Below are positions 1-11,715 of a DNA stretch of 64,000 nt, piece by piece. The position numbers and the translations under genes are program-made. How positions within the stretch are numbered: position 1 is the stretch's first letter; each line of letters begins with the position of its first letter. Source of the stretch: Amorphophallus konjac (taxonomy: Eukaryota; Streptophyta; Magnoliopsida; Alismatales; Araceae); NCBI GenBank assembly GCA_022559845.1, contig CM040117.1, positions 85,138,559-85,202,558 on the forward strand, read 5' to 3'. A model generated the notes under the pieces. The model saw only the letters and a list, made by a program, of their open reading frames with translations, did not search any database and had not been told where the DNA came from.

Positions 1-1700
1 TCTTCAATAAATGTTAGATTTCTTAAAGATCATCCGATAGATAATGTCATAGGCAATCCTGAAGATCCTCTTCGGACTAGGTCTCATTTTAGGAATGTGA
101 ATAATGAAGACTTAATTGCTTTAGTCTCACAAATTGAACCCAAATCAAAAGAAGAGGCCTTGGCTGATCAAGCTTGGGTCAATGCCATGAGTGAGGAATT
201 GGGCCAGTTCGAAAGAAATAATGTCTGAGAACTTGTTCCAAGACCAGATAATGTCAATATCATAGGAACTAAGTGGGTGTTCAAAAATAAAATGAATGAA
301 GATGGAATCATTTCTAGGAATAAGGCCAGATTAGTAGCCAAGGGCTACTGTCAGGAATTTGATGTAGATTTCGATGAATCCTATGCACCTGTTGCTAGGA
401 TGGAGGCTATAAGACTGTTGCTTGCTTTTGCATGTTCAAAGAACATAAAACTCTAACAAATGGATGTTAAAAGTACCTTTTAAAATGGAGTCATTAAAGA
501 AGAGGTTTTTGTTGAACAATCCCCTGGTTTTCAATTTTCTCCTCAACCTGACCAAGTTTTCAGGTTAAACAAAGCCTTGTATGGTCTAAAGCAGGCTCCA
601 AGAGCATGGTATGAAAGATTGACTGAATTTCTGATCAGCAAGGGCTACAAAAGAGGTAAAGTAGATCAAACCTTATTTACCAAGGGTACAAATAAAGATC
701 GCCTCATAGTTCAGGTATATGTAGATGACATTGTGTTTGGATCAACTAAGCATGAACTATGTGTTGAATTCTCTAAAATGATGTCTGCTGAATTTGATAT
801 GAGTTTGGTTGGTGAACTAAAGTACTTCCTTGGCTTGTAGGTACAACAGCTAAGGGATGGGTGCTTCATCAACCAGACCAAATATACAATGGAACTGTTC
901 AAGAGGTTTGGTATGGAAAACCTGAAGCACATTACAACACCCATGGGTACCAATACCTCACTGGATGCAGATGAGACAGGTAAAGAAGTAAATGCCAAGC
1001 TCTATCGAGGTATGATTGGATCACTTCTATACTTGACAGCTTCAGACCTGATATATAATTCAGTGTAGGAATGTGTGCAAGGTATCAGTCTAGACCTACT
1101 GAATTACATTTAGCTGCAGTGAAAAGAATTTTCAGATATTTTTCAGCTACTCATTCTCTTGGTTTATGGTTTCCTGCATCACACACATTTGACTTAATTG
1201 CATACATAGATGCTGATTATGCAAGATGTAAACTAGACAGGAAAAGCACTAGTGGTCATTATGAATTTTTGGGTGGGTGTTTAGTGTCTTAGGGTTCCAA
1301 GAAACAACATTCTGTGGCCCTCTCCACTGCAGAAGCTGAATATGTGGCTGCAGGGAGTTGTGGAACACAAGTCATTTGGATTAAACACCAACTTCAGGAC
1401 TACCAAGTAGACCTGGGGTGCACACCTATCTATTGTGATAATACCAGTGCCATTAATCTTGCCAAAAATCCTGTTTTGCATTCACGTACCAAACACATAG
1501 AGACAATGCATCATTTCATAAGAGATGAGGTTTCTAAAAATAATTTGAACTGATTCATGTAGGCACAGATAATCAGATTGTTGACATCTTCACTAAACCT
1601 CTAGATAATGAAAAATTCACAACACTAAGATTGTTGACATCTTCACTAAACCTCTAGATAATGAAAAATTCACAACACTAAGAAGAGAATTAGGGTTATA
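1..1700 (+). pseudogene. Ty1/copia pol remnant: reverse transcriptase and RNase H
   Basis: C-terminal half of a copia polyprotein, entering from the left edge in frame 1. The RT part reads from about 240, with GTKWVFKNKMNEDG, ARLVAKGY, the ALYGLKQAPRAWY block near 575-610 and the catalytic YVDD near 718-730. RNase H follows, with YIDADYA near 1205, LSTAEAEYVAAG near 1320 and CDNTSAINLAKNP near 1435-1475. Breaks: stops at 226-228, 454-456, 481-483, 838-840 and 1290-1292, a frameshift near 1045-1071 and another near 1550. The C-terminal DIFTKPL motif is present near 1583. In life it would copy element RNA into DNA inside virus-like particles; this copy cannot encode a full enzyme. The lineage call rests on the tail and LTR features downstream. 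Confidence 0.93.
1575..1680 (+). repeat. 53-bp perfect tandem duplication at the end of pol
   Basis: Bases 1575-1627 are repeated exactly at 1628-1680. The unit encodes the DIFTKPL segment at the pol C-terminus. No mismatch is visible, so the duplication is young compared with the many mutations in the rest of pol. Replication slippage would explain it. Confidence 0.95.
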
Positions 1701-2259
1701 CAAATTGTCTTAATTGTGTAGTCTGTTCTCTTTGTGAGTGAGGGGGAGCTGGTTGAGCTGTGAGAGGAAGTGTTCTTTGACAGATTCAAAAAGATTGACC
1801 ATATGTATGTCTTTGCTGGTTTTCATGACAGATCTAGTGTGGTTCTCTCAGACAGTAGAATGTCACTTAATTCTTAATTCTATAAGTCAGTGATACTAAA
1901 GTCCAGTTAGAATCTTTCCTCTGGTATTCCTTCAGAGATCTGGATTAATTGTAAAAAGTATATCTTCCTACATTGTCAATGATTCTGGTTCAGGACAAAA
2001 CCTGTATGTCTTGATATCTGACCCAATCAGCGTGAAATCTAGACTTCAAGATTCACTTCAAGTAATAGTCCTTCTGGTATTGTTTTCAATCATTCCATCT
2101 CTTCAACACAAGGGCTTAACTAAACAAACATGTCTTGTTTTGTTCACTGAGAAACTGGGAGCTTCATCAATGAAATGAATATTTCTCCTATGTCATGAGG
2201 TGTCAAATGCTTAAAATGAATGAAAAAGACATGACAGAGCAATGGTGGCAAGCTGGTGA

Positions 2260-2421
2260 GTAACTGGGGACTCTGGCCTCTAATCAAGGTGTTTCCTCAT
2301 GTCAAAAGCCACAGTTACTAACTCTGTTCCTTAATAAAAAAAGAAGGAAGTAATGAGGTACTCACTCTGAGTAACTGGGGATTCAGGCCTCTAATCAAGG
2401 TGTCTCCCTATTGTCAAAAGA
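2260..2421 (+). repeat. imperfect direct repeat, unit about 50 bp
   Basis: The segments near 2260-2312 and 2362-2422 share GTAACTGGGGA, GGCCTCTAATCAAGGTGT and GTCAAAAG in the same order, offset by about 102 bp. They lie in the non-coding tail, where small duplications are common. Confidence 0.85.
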
Positions 2422-3073
2422 GTGAATCACCAACTTACTCATTGATCTTCTTGAAAATCATCTCAAAAATTCCTTTTTGTTTTGCAACTAATGGATTGCT
2501 TGTCCTCAATATCTTGAGAACACCTCTCTGACTTTGTCTCTTGTTATCTTTTTGGATTATTGACAGTTCAGCTATATCTGGCCATACTTGTTAACACATG
2601 CTCTAAATCATACTCATGTATGCTGATAAACTTTTCTATCATTCTATTTCTCTAGTGTGTACTGGAGTTCAAGAATCTTCACTTGAGTTTAGCACCTCAC
2701 TTATTTTCTTAAGACTTGCTTGTGTCTTTCTGCACTAAGAAGTTACTGTACTTCTTCTTCATGTCTCTAGCACATTCATATACTCTGCATTTCCTTTTGC
2801 TGATGTCAAAGGGGGAGAGAGGTTTTGCAATATCAGTAGATTTGGGGGAGTTTTGTTCATGAGTTAAGGGGGAGATTACCTTGTCATGTGATGGCTTTAT
2901 CTGAGAATGGGTTGTAGGGGAGCTGAGAGGGAGTGGTTTTGGAGAAAGAAGTGCTTCTGCAGTAGTGTTTAATTTGGCTGTGCTTTCACTTGCCTTGAAT
3001 TTACTTTGATTGTTAAAACTGCAGTTAATTTCTTGTTAAGTTTTGATATTGCTTGATTCATAGTGTTGCTATC

Positions 3074-3090
3074 ATCAAAAAGGGGGAGAT
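3074..3090 (+). promoter_or_regulatory. polypurine tract of the Sirevirus
   Basis: The purine run ending AGGGGGAGAT directly precedes the LTR start TGTTG. It would prime plus-strand DNA synthesis. The same tract, reversed, lies beside the LTRs of the two minus-strand Sirevirus families in this window. Confidence 0.85.
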
Positions 3091-3298
3091 TGTTGCATCC
3101 CTACGGTTTTGATGATGTCTCACACTATAAATCAATCTTCTATCTCTAGAATAATTCATGCTTCATCATGTAGGACTGTGCAGTTCATATGGTTGTCAGA
3201 TAGATATGCACAACTTGATCATGTCTACACACTGTCTGCATAGCCTGGCCTCTGATGGGTCGACGCTCCACCTCTAATGGGTCGACGCCCCCTTTGCC

Positions 3299-3775
3299 TT
3301 CCAAGTCCATACATTGAATTTCATATTCAAAGTATATACATTGGTCTTCACCTGAAGTCCATACATTGAAGTTTATATTCAAAGTCTGTACACCCTCCGC
3401 TAAGCCTTCAGAGTCTGTACAGCCATTCCTTGAGTTCAAGTCCATACAACGGCACTGTAGCTTGCATCTGAAGTGTATACATCCTTTCAAGGGGTCAAGT
3501 CTATACATTCTCCCGTTCATTCCAAAGTCTACACATCGCCTTCTATCTTCCAAGTCTATACATCCAGTTGAACCTTAAGTCTATACATCGTCTGCCATTT
3601 CAAAGTCAATACACTGTCCCTCGTCTCACACATCATGACCCAAAGTCTGTACAGCCTCTAGTCACTGTACAAGTCCATACACTGGCTGCACTGCACAAGT
3701 CTATACATTGGCTTGGGCATCCAAGTCTAGACATTGATTCTCTATTCATGCCTTGATTCAAAGTCTGTACAGCGA
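3299..3775 (+). repeat. array of degenerate AAGTCTATACATT motifs, left part
   Basis: About 17 copies of a 13-14-bp motif with consensus CAAGTCTATACATT. Variants include GTCCATACA, GTCTGTACA, GTCTACACA and GTGTATACA. They sit 20-45 bp apart in the same orientation, separated by non-repetitive spacers. The array continues after the gypsy insertion at 13701. The irregular spacing differs from a satellite or a CRISPR array. Confidence 0.9.
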
Positions 3776-3787
3776 ACGCCTTCAATA

Positions 3788-3792
3788 GTCTC
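3788..3792 (+). repeat. target-site duplication of the Tat-type element, left copy
   Basis: GTCTC immediately before the LTR start TGGAGAGGGGG. The same five bases follow the right LTR at 13696-13700, which fixes both element borders. Confidence 0.93.
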
Positions 3793-4560
3793 TGGAGAGG
3801 GGGATTTCTGTAGCCCACCCAAAGAGCAGCCCAACTAGACCCAACAGGGTCCAATGAGGCAAGCCCACCTGGGTGACAGCCCACAGGGCCCACTCAGGGA
3901 AGAAAAGCCCAATAAACAAACACTCGAGGAACCAACTCTCCCCGGCGGCCTCTAGGCTCGGAGGGCCCGAGTGATGGTCAGGTCATAAGGAAGGTCCGGC
4001 CCAAGCCGTTTCCCCGCCCGGGAGAGACAGACATTTGCCGACCTATCCCACCCCTCTTTCACCGAGCTATGCTCATCACCCGGACAGGGCTGGCATTTCA
4101 GGAGCTCGGCCATACCAAATATCATCCGTTCAAGAGTCCCCAACGGATAGGGGAGTCAAGAAACTACCGGACTTCAAGGCGATAACGTTCCCACGATAAG
4201 GCCATGAAAGCCCACGTTGAGGACGTAACTCCCGCCGGAGACCCCTCAGCTTGCAGGACTCCTGAAGGCGACACACTATTTAAACCAGGGCTACCCTCCG
4301 ACAGAAGAAGAGAGCCATTCAGGTACTCATATACCCAAACTCTTGAGCAATCCACTTCACCCTCTGGTGGAGAGGAATCTCCCGCACTAGCTTTTCTCCT
4401 CCCCATTATTGCTTCCATCACAGCTCTACTGACTTAGCCATCGGAGGGTTTTACCCCAGGGAAGCCCCCTGGGCCCTCTGATATGTTTCCCTGTCTTGCA
4501 GTTCATCTTCAAGTGATCCACAGCCCGCTCAGGATACAAGCGCGAGATTTCACCTCTTCA
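3793..4560 (+). repeat. 5' LTR of the Tat-type element
   Basis: 768 bp from TGGAGAGGGGG to CACCTCTTCA. It has the same length as the 3' LTR and differs at about 26 sites, mostly transitions. A TATTTAAA box at 4277-4284 is the likely core promoter. Short ORFs inside it are not genes. Confidence 0.95.
4277..4284 (+). promoter_or_regulatory. putative TATA box of the Tat-type 5' LTR
   Basis: TATTTAAA in a GC-rich setting, about 280 bp before the LTR end, conserved in the 3' LTR at 13412-13419. The position suits a U3/R boundary near 4310. This is inference from composition and placement only. Confidence 0.5.
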
Positions 4561-4562
4561 TC

Positions 4563-4580
4563 TGGCGCCGTCTGTGGGAA
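4563..4580 (+). promoter_or_regulatory. primer-binding site of the Tat-type element
   Basis: TGGCGCCGTCTGTGGGAA begins two bases after the 5' LTR. The TGG start matches a tRNA CCA end, and the first nine bases fit the plant tRNA-Asp acceptor stem. The match weakens after that, so the primer tRNA is uncertain. Confidence 0.7.
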
Positions 4581-4597
4581 ACGCACGAAGAGTCGAG

Positions 4598-6881
4598 ATG
4601 GTGAGAAGAAGCTCAGGGAAGAGATCCGCCGTCGAGAAGGGAAAGGCCGTGGTGGCGGCAGGAGATGGCCCCTCTAGGGCCTCACAGAACCCTCCCTCCA
4701 ATGCCAGCGTCCCCACCAACGAGCCGCCACCCCCTTCGATGGCGACGGGGGCACCGCCCAACGGTGGCGACGAGGTCTTCCAGGCCCTCAATAAGAAGCT
4801 TGACGTCCTCGTGGAGCTCATGAGGGCCCAAGCGGCAAGGGATGCCAGGTCTCGCGCCCCGTCCGGGAGCCCCCCCCCATCGAAGTGCGTCCCAGCATAC
4901 CGCTGGGGGCCGCTTCACCCTCCGCGGTCAGCAGCTCATCCGCAACAATGTGGGAGGACCCTCGCAAGCTCCGCCCCCGGAGCAAGAGGCTTCCTCCACG
5001 CCCAGAAAAGGGAAACAGGGGGCGAGGCCTCCGCGCCCGAGCGCTGGCGTTCCTGAGGATCGCCACGATGCTCCCCCCAGTCCCATGGCACGACCGCAAC
5101 CGGAACTATCCCTCCGGCTGAGGGATTTCGAAAGACGTTTTACAGAGCAAGAGCGCGCCCTCCACGCCCTGCAGAAGACCTCTTTCTCGGAGGATGAGAA
5201 GAAATCCCCTTTCTCCGAATACATCTTGAAGGCAGAGGTGTCTCCCAGAACCTCCATTCCGACCTTCAAGCTCTATGATGGCCAGGGCGACCCAGCCGAC
5301 CACTACGATAGCTTCGACGCCCTGGTGACTCTGCATGGAACACCGGATCCTATTAAATGCCGAGCCTTTACGGCCACCCTGGTCCAAGGTGCTCAAGCAT
5401 GGTTCCGGGCCCTCGCCCCTGGGTCCATCCGGGACTTCAGGCAATTCGGGCGAGTCTTCAAGGAGAGCTTCGCCGGAAGCGCCCCCCCAAGGTCAGTAGC
5501 GGGGCTCCTGGCCCTCAAACAGGCACAAGGGGAAAGGCTCCGGGCTTATGTCCACCGATTTAAATCGGAAGCCCTCAGAATTCCCCGCCTGGATGAGGCC
5601 TCTGCCACGACTGCTCTGATCGGGGGCACCCGGGATGAGAACCTCCGCCGCGAACTTGTCCTCCACCCTCCCTCGACCCTTGCTGAGCTAGTGACTCTGG
5701 CACTGCGCCACGCCGAGTGCGAAGAAGTACTCAGCGCCTGCCGAGACACAACCGGCTCGGGTCGGGAGGGGGACAAGAAGCGAGCCTCCGAGCCAAACCC
5801 AGGCTCGGGCAAGAAGCGCGATCGGGAAGGAGAGCGCAAGAGGAAGTATGAGCGGTACACCCCGTTGGCCGCGCCAGTCTACGAGATCTATGAAGACATC
5901 AAAGACTCAGGACTCCTCCGCCGGCCCGAACCAATGAGATCGAAGAACCGCAAGCGCGACAGGCATTGCCTGTTCCATGGCGACCACGGGCACCACACCG
6001 GCGACTGCCACCAGCTCCAGGACGAGATCGAACATCTCATCCGTCAGGGGCACCTGGCCCGGTTTGCAGCCGGGCGCAAAGAAGACCGGGACGCCGCCGA
6101 GGAGATCGACAACGCCCCCCGAGGGGTCCACATCAACGTCATCTCCGGAGGAATGGCGTCGGGCGGCGACACCAGCCGAGGAAGGAAGAGTCATGCCGAG
6201 CGGGCCAGCCAGGTCTTAGAACCCTCCAGCGGCCCGCCGAGGGAACCCCAGGTCATAGTCTTCTCCGACCAAGACCTGGAAGGGCTGAACACCCCGCATG
6301 ATGATGCCCTCGTTATCTCGGGCACAATAAACCATTGTAACGTAGATAGAATTCTGGTTGACAATGGGAGCGCCCCCGATGTATTATCTTACGACTGTTT
6401 CCTCAAGATGGGGGAAGACCCATCCAAGCTCCGCCCGATCCGAACACCCCTTTGTGGGTTTAATGGCCTGGCCACCTACCCCAAGGGAGCCCTAAGCCTG
6501 TCGGTCACCATCGGCACCCCACCCAAAACTGTTACGGTCATGGTGGACTTCATAGTGATTAAGGGTATGATAGCGTACAACGCCATTTTTGGCCAGAAAA
6601 TTCTCAGCCGGATAAAGGCCGTACCATCTACCTATCACCAGAAAATGAAGTTTCCCACCAAAAATGGGTTAGGGGAAGTCCGAGGTAACCAGGCCACGGC
6701 TAGAAGGTGCTACAACATCTCGGTGGAAGCCTCAAGGCCGGACGGGGGAGATAAGGGCCCCAAGGGAATCGAAGGAAAGACCGTAACCGCCGAGCCCGGT
6801 GGCGAATTGCTAAGGGTATTCCTAAACGATGACCCGGCCCTCGGAGTAAGGATCGGAGCCGACCTACCACCCATGGAATAG
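4598..6881 (+). pseudogene. gag and aspartic protease of the Tat-type element
   Basis: The likely start is ATG 4598 (MVRRSSGK), 38 bp after the LTR. The first part reads in one frame to about 4870, where a run of about nine C shifts it into the long frame that is open to 6881. The retrotransposon gag core spans about 5260-5730, with FKLYDGQGDPADHYDSF, AWFRALAPGSI and RLRAYVHRFKSEAL. A Cys/His segment with CLFHGDHGHHTGDC is near 5965-6010. The protease region carries LVDNGSAPDVLSYD near 6355-6390; DNG replaces the usual DTG or DSG, as in several Tat-lineage proteases. A TAG at 6879-6881 separates it from RT. The C-run shift could be real or a sequencing error. Confidence 0.85.
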
Positions 6882-7650
6882 CAGCAATACAAAAAATTCC
6901 TTTCTGAGTACGTTCAGGTCTTTGCTTGGTCTGATGATCAACTCCCTGGCATACCAGAGAAGACCGTGATGCAAAAGCTCAGCCTCGACCCCACCGTGAG
7001 GCCCGTACAGCAATGGAGAAGGAAGCAAGCGCCTGAGAAACAGGCGATCATCAAGGCGCAGGTCCCCAAGGGACAAGAGACAGGCCTCTTCAGACCAGTC
7101 CTGTACCCTACGTGGCTAGCCAATGTCGTCCTGGTGCCAAAAACTACAGGCAAATGGAGAATGTGCGTGGACTTCACTGATCTGAATAAGGCTACCCCCA
7201 AGGACTGCTATCCGCTACCGAGCATCGACTAATTGGTTGATTCAACCTCGGGCAACGAGATACTCAGTTTCCTGGATGACTATTCAGGTTATCACCAGAT
7301 CAGAATGAATCCAGAAGACGTCGAGAAGACCGCCTTCATCACCGACTGCGGCATGTACTGCTACACCCGGATGCCTTTTGGGTTGAAGAACGCCGGAGCC
7401 ACATATCAGCGACTGGTAAATCACATGTTCGAGGGACAGCTGGGTCGGAACGTCGAGGCTTACATTGACGACATGCTCGTCAAGACCCCCAAGGCCCAAG
7501 ACCACTTCACCGACCTTGTCGAAACCTTCGGCACCCTCCTGAAGTACAACATGAAGCTCAACCCCGCCAAGTGCGCCTTTGGAGTAAAATCTGGGAAGTT
7601 CCTGGGTTTCCTGGTCACTCAGCACGGGATCGAGGCCGACCCCTTGAGAA
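6882..7650 (+). pseudogene. reverse transcriptase of the Tat-type element, truncated
   Basis: Same frame as the protease, with stops at 6879-6881 and 7230-7232. Visible RT blocks: WRMCVDFTDLNKATPKDCYPLP near 7155-7220 (template grip), FLDDYSGYHQI near 7270-7300, MPFGLKNAGATYQRL near 7370-7410 and the catalytic YIDDM near 7460-7475. The protein is recognisable to IEADP near 7640, where the RNase H domain should soon follow. It does not: the next recognisable sequence, in another frame, is the linker before integrase. RNase H has therefore been deleted. Confidence 0.9.
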
Positions 7651-8826
7651 GCCCGCCGAATGAAGTATCAAGCTCGGCGCTTCATCGTCTTCGACAACAC
7701 TCTCTACCGAAGATCGTTCTCCGGTCCCCTCCTGAAGTGCCTCGGTCCCGACGAGGCAGGCCGAGCCATCCAAGAGATTCATGAAGGCCTGTGCGGAGCG
7801 CACTCAGGGGCAAGGTCACTGGCCAGAATCCTGTTACGATAGGGGTACTGGTTGCCCACCCTGCAGCGCGACTGCTCGGCCTATGTTCAACAGTGTGACC
7901 GATGCCAGCGGTTCGACCACTTGGTCCATCAGCCGGCTACGGAACTTGTCACCCTAGCCGAGCCTTACCTTTTCGCTCGGTGGGGAATCGATATCCTTAG
8001 GCCATTCCCAACGGCCCAGTCCCAGAAGAAGTTCATCATCGTCGCCATCGACTACTTCACCAAGTGGATCGAGGCTGAGGCTACGGTAAGGATCACCGAG
8101 ACAGTCGTTTGGGGCTTTGTTTGGAAATCGATCATTTATCGCTTTGGCATCCCCTGAGTGATAGTAAGCGATAACGGTCGGCAATTCAACTCTCGGTACT
8201 TCCGAGATAGATGCCCCGACCTAAATATCCGCAACCACTTCACTTCGGTCGCCCACCATCAGGCCAACGGGCTGGTTGAAAATGCCAACAAGACAATCTT
8301 GAAAGGCATAAAAACCAGACTCGGCAAGGCTAAGGGTAGCTGGCTCGAGGAATTGCCTAGCGTACTGTGGTCGCACCGAACAACCCCCAGGACGGCAACC
8401 GGTGAAAGCCCTTTTTAGTTGGTATATGGCACCGAAGCCGTCGTTGCATTGGAGATCGCCAATCCGTCTCTCCGAGTGATCAGCTTCTCACTCGAGGCAA
8501 ACGGGCAAAAATTGCTCGAGAACCTCGACCTGGCAGACGAACTCTGAGAGATCACAAACGTCCGAGCAACGGAGTACCAGCGCCGCCTCACTCGATACTA
8601 CAACGCCAAGGTCCGAGACAGACGTTTCCAACCGGGGGACTTCGTCCTCAGGAAGGCCGAAGCCTCTCGACCACTAGAGGCGGCGGGCAAGCTGTCCCCC
8701 AACTGGGAAGGCCCCTACCGAGTGGTCGAGATGCTCGGAAAAGGTGCGTACATGTTAGCGACAATGGAAGGGGAACCTATTCCTCGGACATGGAACGCAG
8801 CCGCACTACGCAAATTCTATTTTTGA
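7648..8826 (+). pseudogene. integrase of the Tat-type element
   Basis: Read in frame 1 after the deletion. The N-terminal zinc-binding region has HEGLCGAH near 7780-7803 and CDRCQRF near 7896-7917. The core has the three acidic residues of a DDE integrase: D in WGIDILRPFP near 7990, D in VSDNGRQF near 8170, and E in GLVENANK near 8275. The C-terminal part has PGDFVLRKAE and LSPNWEGPYRVVEMLGKGAY and ends at TGA 8824-8826. Internal stops are at 7840-7842, 8155-8157, 8416-8418 and 8545-8547. Four of the five interruptions downstream of RT look like single-base changes in CAG or CGA codons. Enzyme function is lost. Confidence 0.92.
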
Positions 8827-9950
8827 AATTGTACAGCAAGATGGACGGAATAAATCCCTTTTTTTTTTCATTCCAAACCATTGGTACATTAGATAGGCAA
8901 ATGCCAGTACATCACATAGCAAAAAGTAAAAATCCGTCTAACACCGCCTCAAGGGGTCATCGCTCGACTGACTCGGTCTTGATCTCCTCGCGTTCAGCCA
9001 CTGACTCTGCCTCGTGCGGAAACTGGCTCGGACAAGAGGTGGTCAAGCCAGTTGCCTCGGGTGGCCCGTGACAAAGGTGACAGAAGGATTGCAGGAGGGA
9101 GGCCACCTTTAAACGTTGAGGAAGGCTACCTCCCAAGTTGACAACAACCAGGAAAAAGGAGCGCCGTGAAAGCCTCCTCTCTTCCAATCTGCCAACTCCT
9201 TGGAAGGAAGGAGAGAGCAAGCAGCCGCCGAAGAGTGAAAGAAATGAAGAGCAGAAGAGGGAGAAAGAGGCTGCAGACGGAGGAAGGCTTCGGTGAGGAG
9301 GGAGCTTGATAAGCCTCCTCCCCTCACACGGAGGGAAGTGACGGCAAGCTCCCCTGATGCCCCCATCCATCCTCCACCTCGGCGTCCACCCGGAAGCCTC
9401 GCCGGAGCTAAGAAGAGGCCAACGGCGTGCTTCCACACGCCGAAGTCCTCCCCAGATCTGCGCGGCGATCGTCGGTCTCGTCTCGTGAACGCGCGGCGAC
9501 CATGGGATCCGTTCAACATTACAGGGCAGCGGGAGCCCGTCGCTCCCCGTCGTCGGCGGCGTCACCCTCCGAAGGATCCTCCATGCTCCGAATACAAGGG
9601 CACAACGCAGAGTGAAGAGGAAGGAGCGAGGAAAGGCTGTTAGAGAAAATCCCAAGCAGTGAAGAGGAAAGGGCGCCTTTCGGTCCTTCTTATAGGCCAA
9701 AGGAGGCTACACGCCTTAAATGACCCCCCCTCCTCGAAAACACGCCAAAGGATTTCTCCCCTGAACAGTCACCTCCAACTCCTCATCCCCCGCCCTAGCG
9801 GGATTCACGAAGCGGCCTGACATTCAAAGCATGAGGAAACGGAAAGACTACCAAAACTGCATGTGAAAACCACGCAGGACATATCGGCACCTCCCAACCA
9901 CTCAAGATCCGCCAACCAAATCACGGCAAGGATGGTACTCAAATGGAGCA
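8827..9950 (+). other. non-coding spacer between integrase and the antisense gene
   Basis: A GC-rich stretch with several ORFs of 60-250 codons on both strands, including one of 247 codons on minus at 8957-9700. None shows a recognisable domain or normal protein composition. It is probably the untranslated 3' region of both converging transcripts. Confidence 0.6.
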
Positions 9951-9955
9951 AGTCA

Positions 9956-9961
9956 TTTATT
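9956..9961 (-). terminator. AATAAA polyadenylation signal of the antisense gene
   Basis: AATAAA on the minus strand lies about 65 bp downstream of the TGA at 10027-10029 that ends the antisense ORF. The spacing is typical of a plant transcript end. It supports a real minus-strand transcription unit. Confidence 0.5.
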
Positions 9962-10911
9962 ATCACACCAAAAGGAAACCCTCTAAAAAGAGGGAAGAGA
10001 GACAAAAAGGGAAGGAGGCAAGTACATCAGGCCTCGGGCCCACTTTGACATTCGGGAACGGCGGGAGGAGACGCGTCACCCCCGGTGCCTTCGGTGACGG
10101 CCGGATCAGACACTAACCTCGCCTGTGCGAGAACTGTCTCGGTCGTGAGCCCTCCCGAAACACCTGGAGCCGGTGACCCCGATGGAGGGGACGCCTCCGA
10201 ATCTCCCCTGACCGACGAGGAAGAGCTGGAAACCGACTCATCCGAGTCATAACACTGGCCGAAGGGGAACTCGATCGCGGAGTTTTGCTCATCGGCGTAG
10301 TCCACCGCCCGGCGATAGCCCTGCTTGAACCCCTTTCGAGCACCTCGGCGTAGTGCTACCTCGTAATAGGGTAGGGCGGCTTCCACCAGGTCGGTCGAGT
10401 AAGCATCCGAGCTCCTGTAACGCTCGATTACCTCTGCCTCGACCTGCCCTGCCCTTCCGACGAGCTCGACCAGAGCCCGCTCCGCCTCGGCCGCGCGCTC
10501 CTCTGCCCGGGCCCGGTCCGCCTCAGCCTCAGCTCGGAGACGCTCCGCCACCTCCGCTCGATCTAGCAGCTCGGCGCGTTCGAGCTCCCAGCGATTGTCT
10601 AGCTCGAGGCGACGCAGACGCTCCTCCTCCAGGGATCGGCTTGTCGTCTCAAGAGACTCTCGGGTCTTGGCGAGCTGTTCGGTCAGCACCCCGGCTTCCA
10701 GTCGGCTTGCCCGCACCACCTCCCGGAACGCGGAGAACTCCTACCAGAGCCCCTCATGCTCCCCCTTGAGTCGGGCCAGTTTCCTCTCGCAGCCCCCAAG
10801 GGTCCAGGCAAGGTTCGACTGCTCCGCCTCGATCCGGGCGTGCGCCTCCGCCATCAAAGCCGCCGACCGAGCTATGACCAGGCCGCCCTCCATCAAGACA
10901 TCAAGGATCCC

Positions 10912-10926
10912 GGGGGGGGGGGGGGG
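10912..10926 (+). repeat. 15-bp poly-G tract at a frame break
   Basis: Fifteen G on plus. The antisense reading frame differs on its two sides. Either slippage in the element or a sequencing error could explain the break. Confidence 0.9.
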
Positions 10927-11715
10927 TATTGCGCCTTTCTCCCCCCTTCGTCCTTGCAGCAATCGACCGGTAGACCCGATACAGGTCGCACGTAATGCCG
11001 AGCCTTTCCAAGGGCTCCGACAGAGGGGACCGCTCCACCCGGGGCACCCCGCCAGAAGACTCCGCCCGAGCAACAGAACCAACCGCCTCGCCTGCCACGG
11101 TCGGTTGGGGTTGTGACGCCTCCCCGGGCGAACCCCCAATCTCGACCGACGCCGCGGGACTGACCGCACCGGGAGCTCCAAGCACCTGGGGCTGCAATGC
11201 CCTAGCAGGCGAACCCCCAGCCCTGCCTGTCTCGGCCCGCACCTCGCCAACCGGGACACCACCGCCTCCGGCCAATCCCCCAGCCTCGGCGCCAGCTACT
11301 TCAACATCGGCCCCCTCTGCCTCCGTGGGGGGGAGAGCCGACCCATCACCGCCCTCTGGTGGGCCCCCGGTCTCCTCGGCCCCCTCTCGCCTGGCAGGTG
11401 GGGGAGCTGGCCCCGAGGGGTCGGCCCCATCTTGCCCCCGAGAGGGGAGCGCCGCCGAGCCGGAGTCGCCCCCGGCGGTAGGAGGAAGACCGGCCTTCTT
11501 GGACCGTTTCTTGGCCTTCACGGCCTCCCGCAACTTTCCTGCCATGGGATCCTTGCGCTTTGTACCAGTTGGCCGTGAAGACCCCACGGGAGCCACCCCC
11601 TTGCCCTTATCTCGGGCTTGGGCGCGACTCGCAGAAGCATCTGGTTCATCGTCCGCCGAGTCATCTCCCAGATCAATGACCTCAGCAGCTTCCTCCAGAG
11701 GTTCCTGCCTAACGT

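Larger units (their letters stand above)
1700..3090 (+). other. Sirevirus 3' non-coding tail with repeated polypurine tracts
   Basis: No ORF of note. Purine tracts of the type GAGGGGGAG or AAAGGGGGAGA occur near 1738-1749, 2803-2819, 2840-2850, 2868-2875 and 3077-3090. Only the last directly abuts the LTR. An imperfect direct repeat of about 50 bp starts near 2260 and again near 2362. Multiple polypurine tracts are an established hallmark of Sireviruses. I see no env-like ORF. Confidence 0.75.
3091..3792 (+). repeat. Sirevirus 3' LTR, left segment (U3)
   Basis: Begins TGTTGCATCC after the polypurine tract and includes GATGATGTCTCAC, like the LTR starts of its relatives. Two GGGTCGACG sites lie near 3257 and 3284. 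From about 3300 it turns into the AAGTCTATACA array. It is cut at 3792 by the Tat-type insertion and resumes at 13701. Total LTR length without the insert is about 2.9 kb, long for a copia element because of the array. Confidence 0.8.

Noticed and set aside
8957..9700. A 247-codon minus ORF in the Tat element.
   Set aside because: Composition is erratic, no domain is visible, and overlapping ORFs exist in other frames of the same GC-rich spacer.
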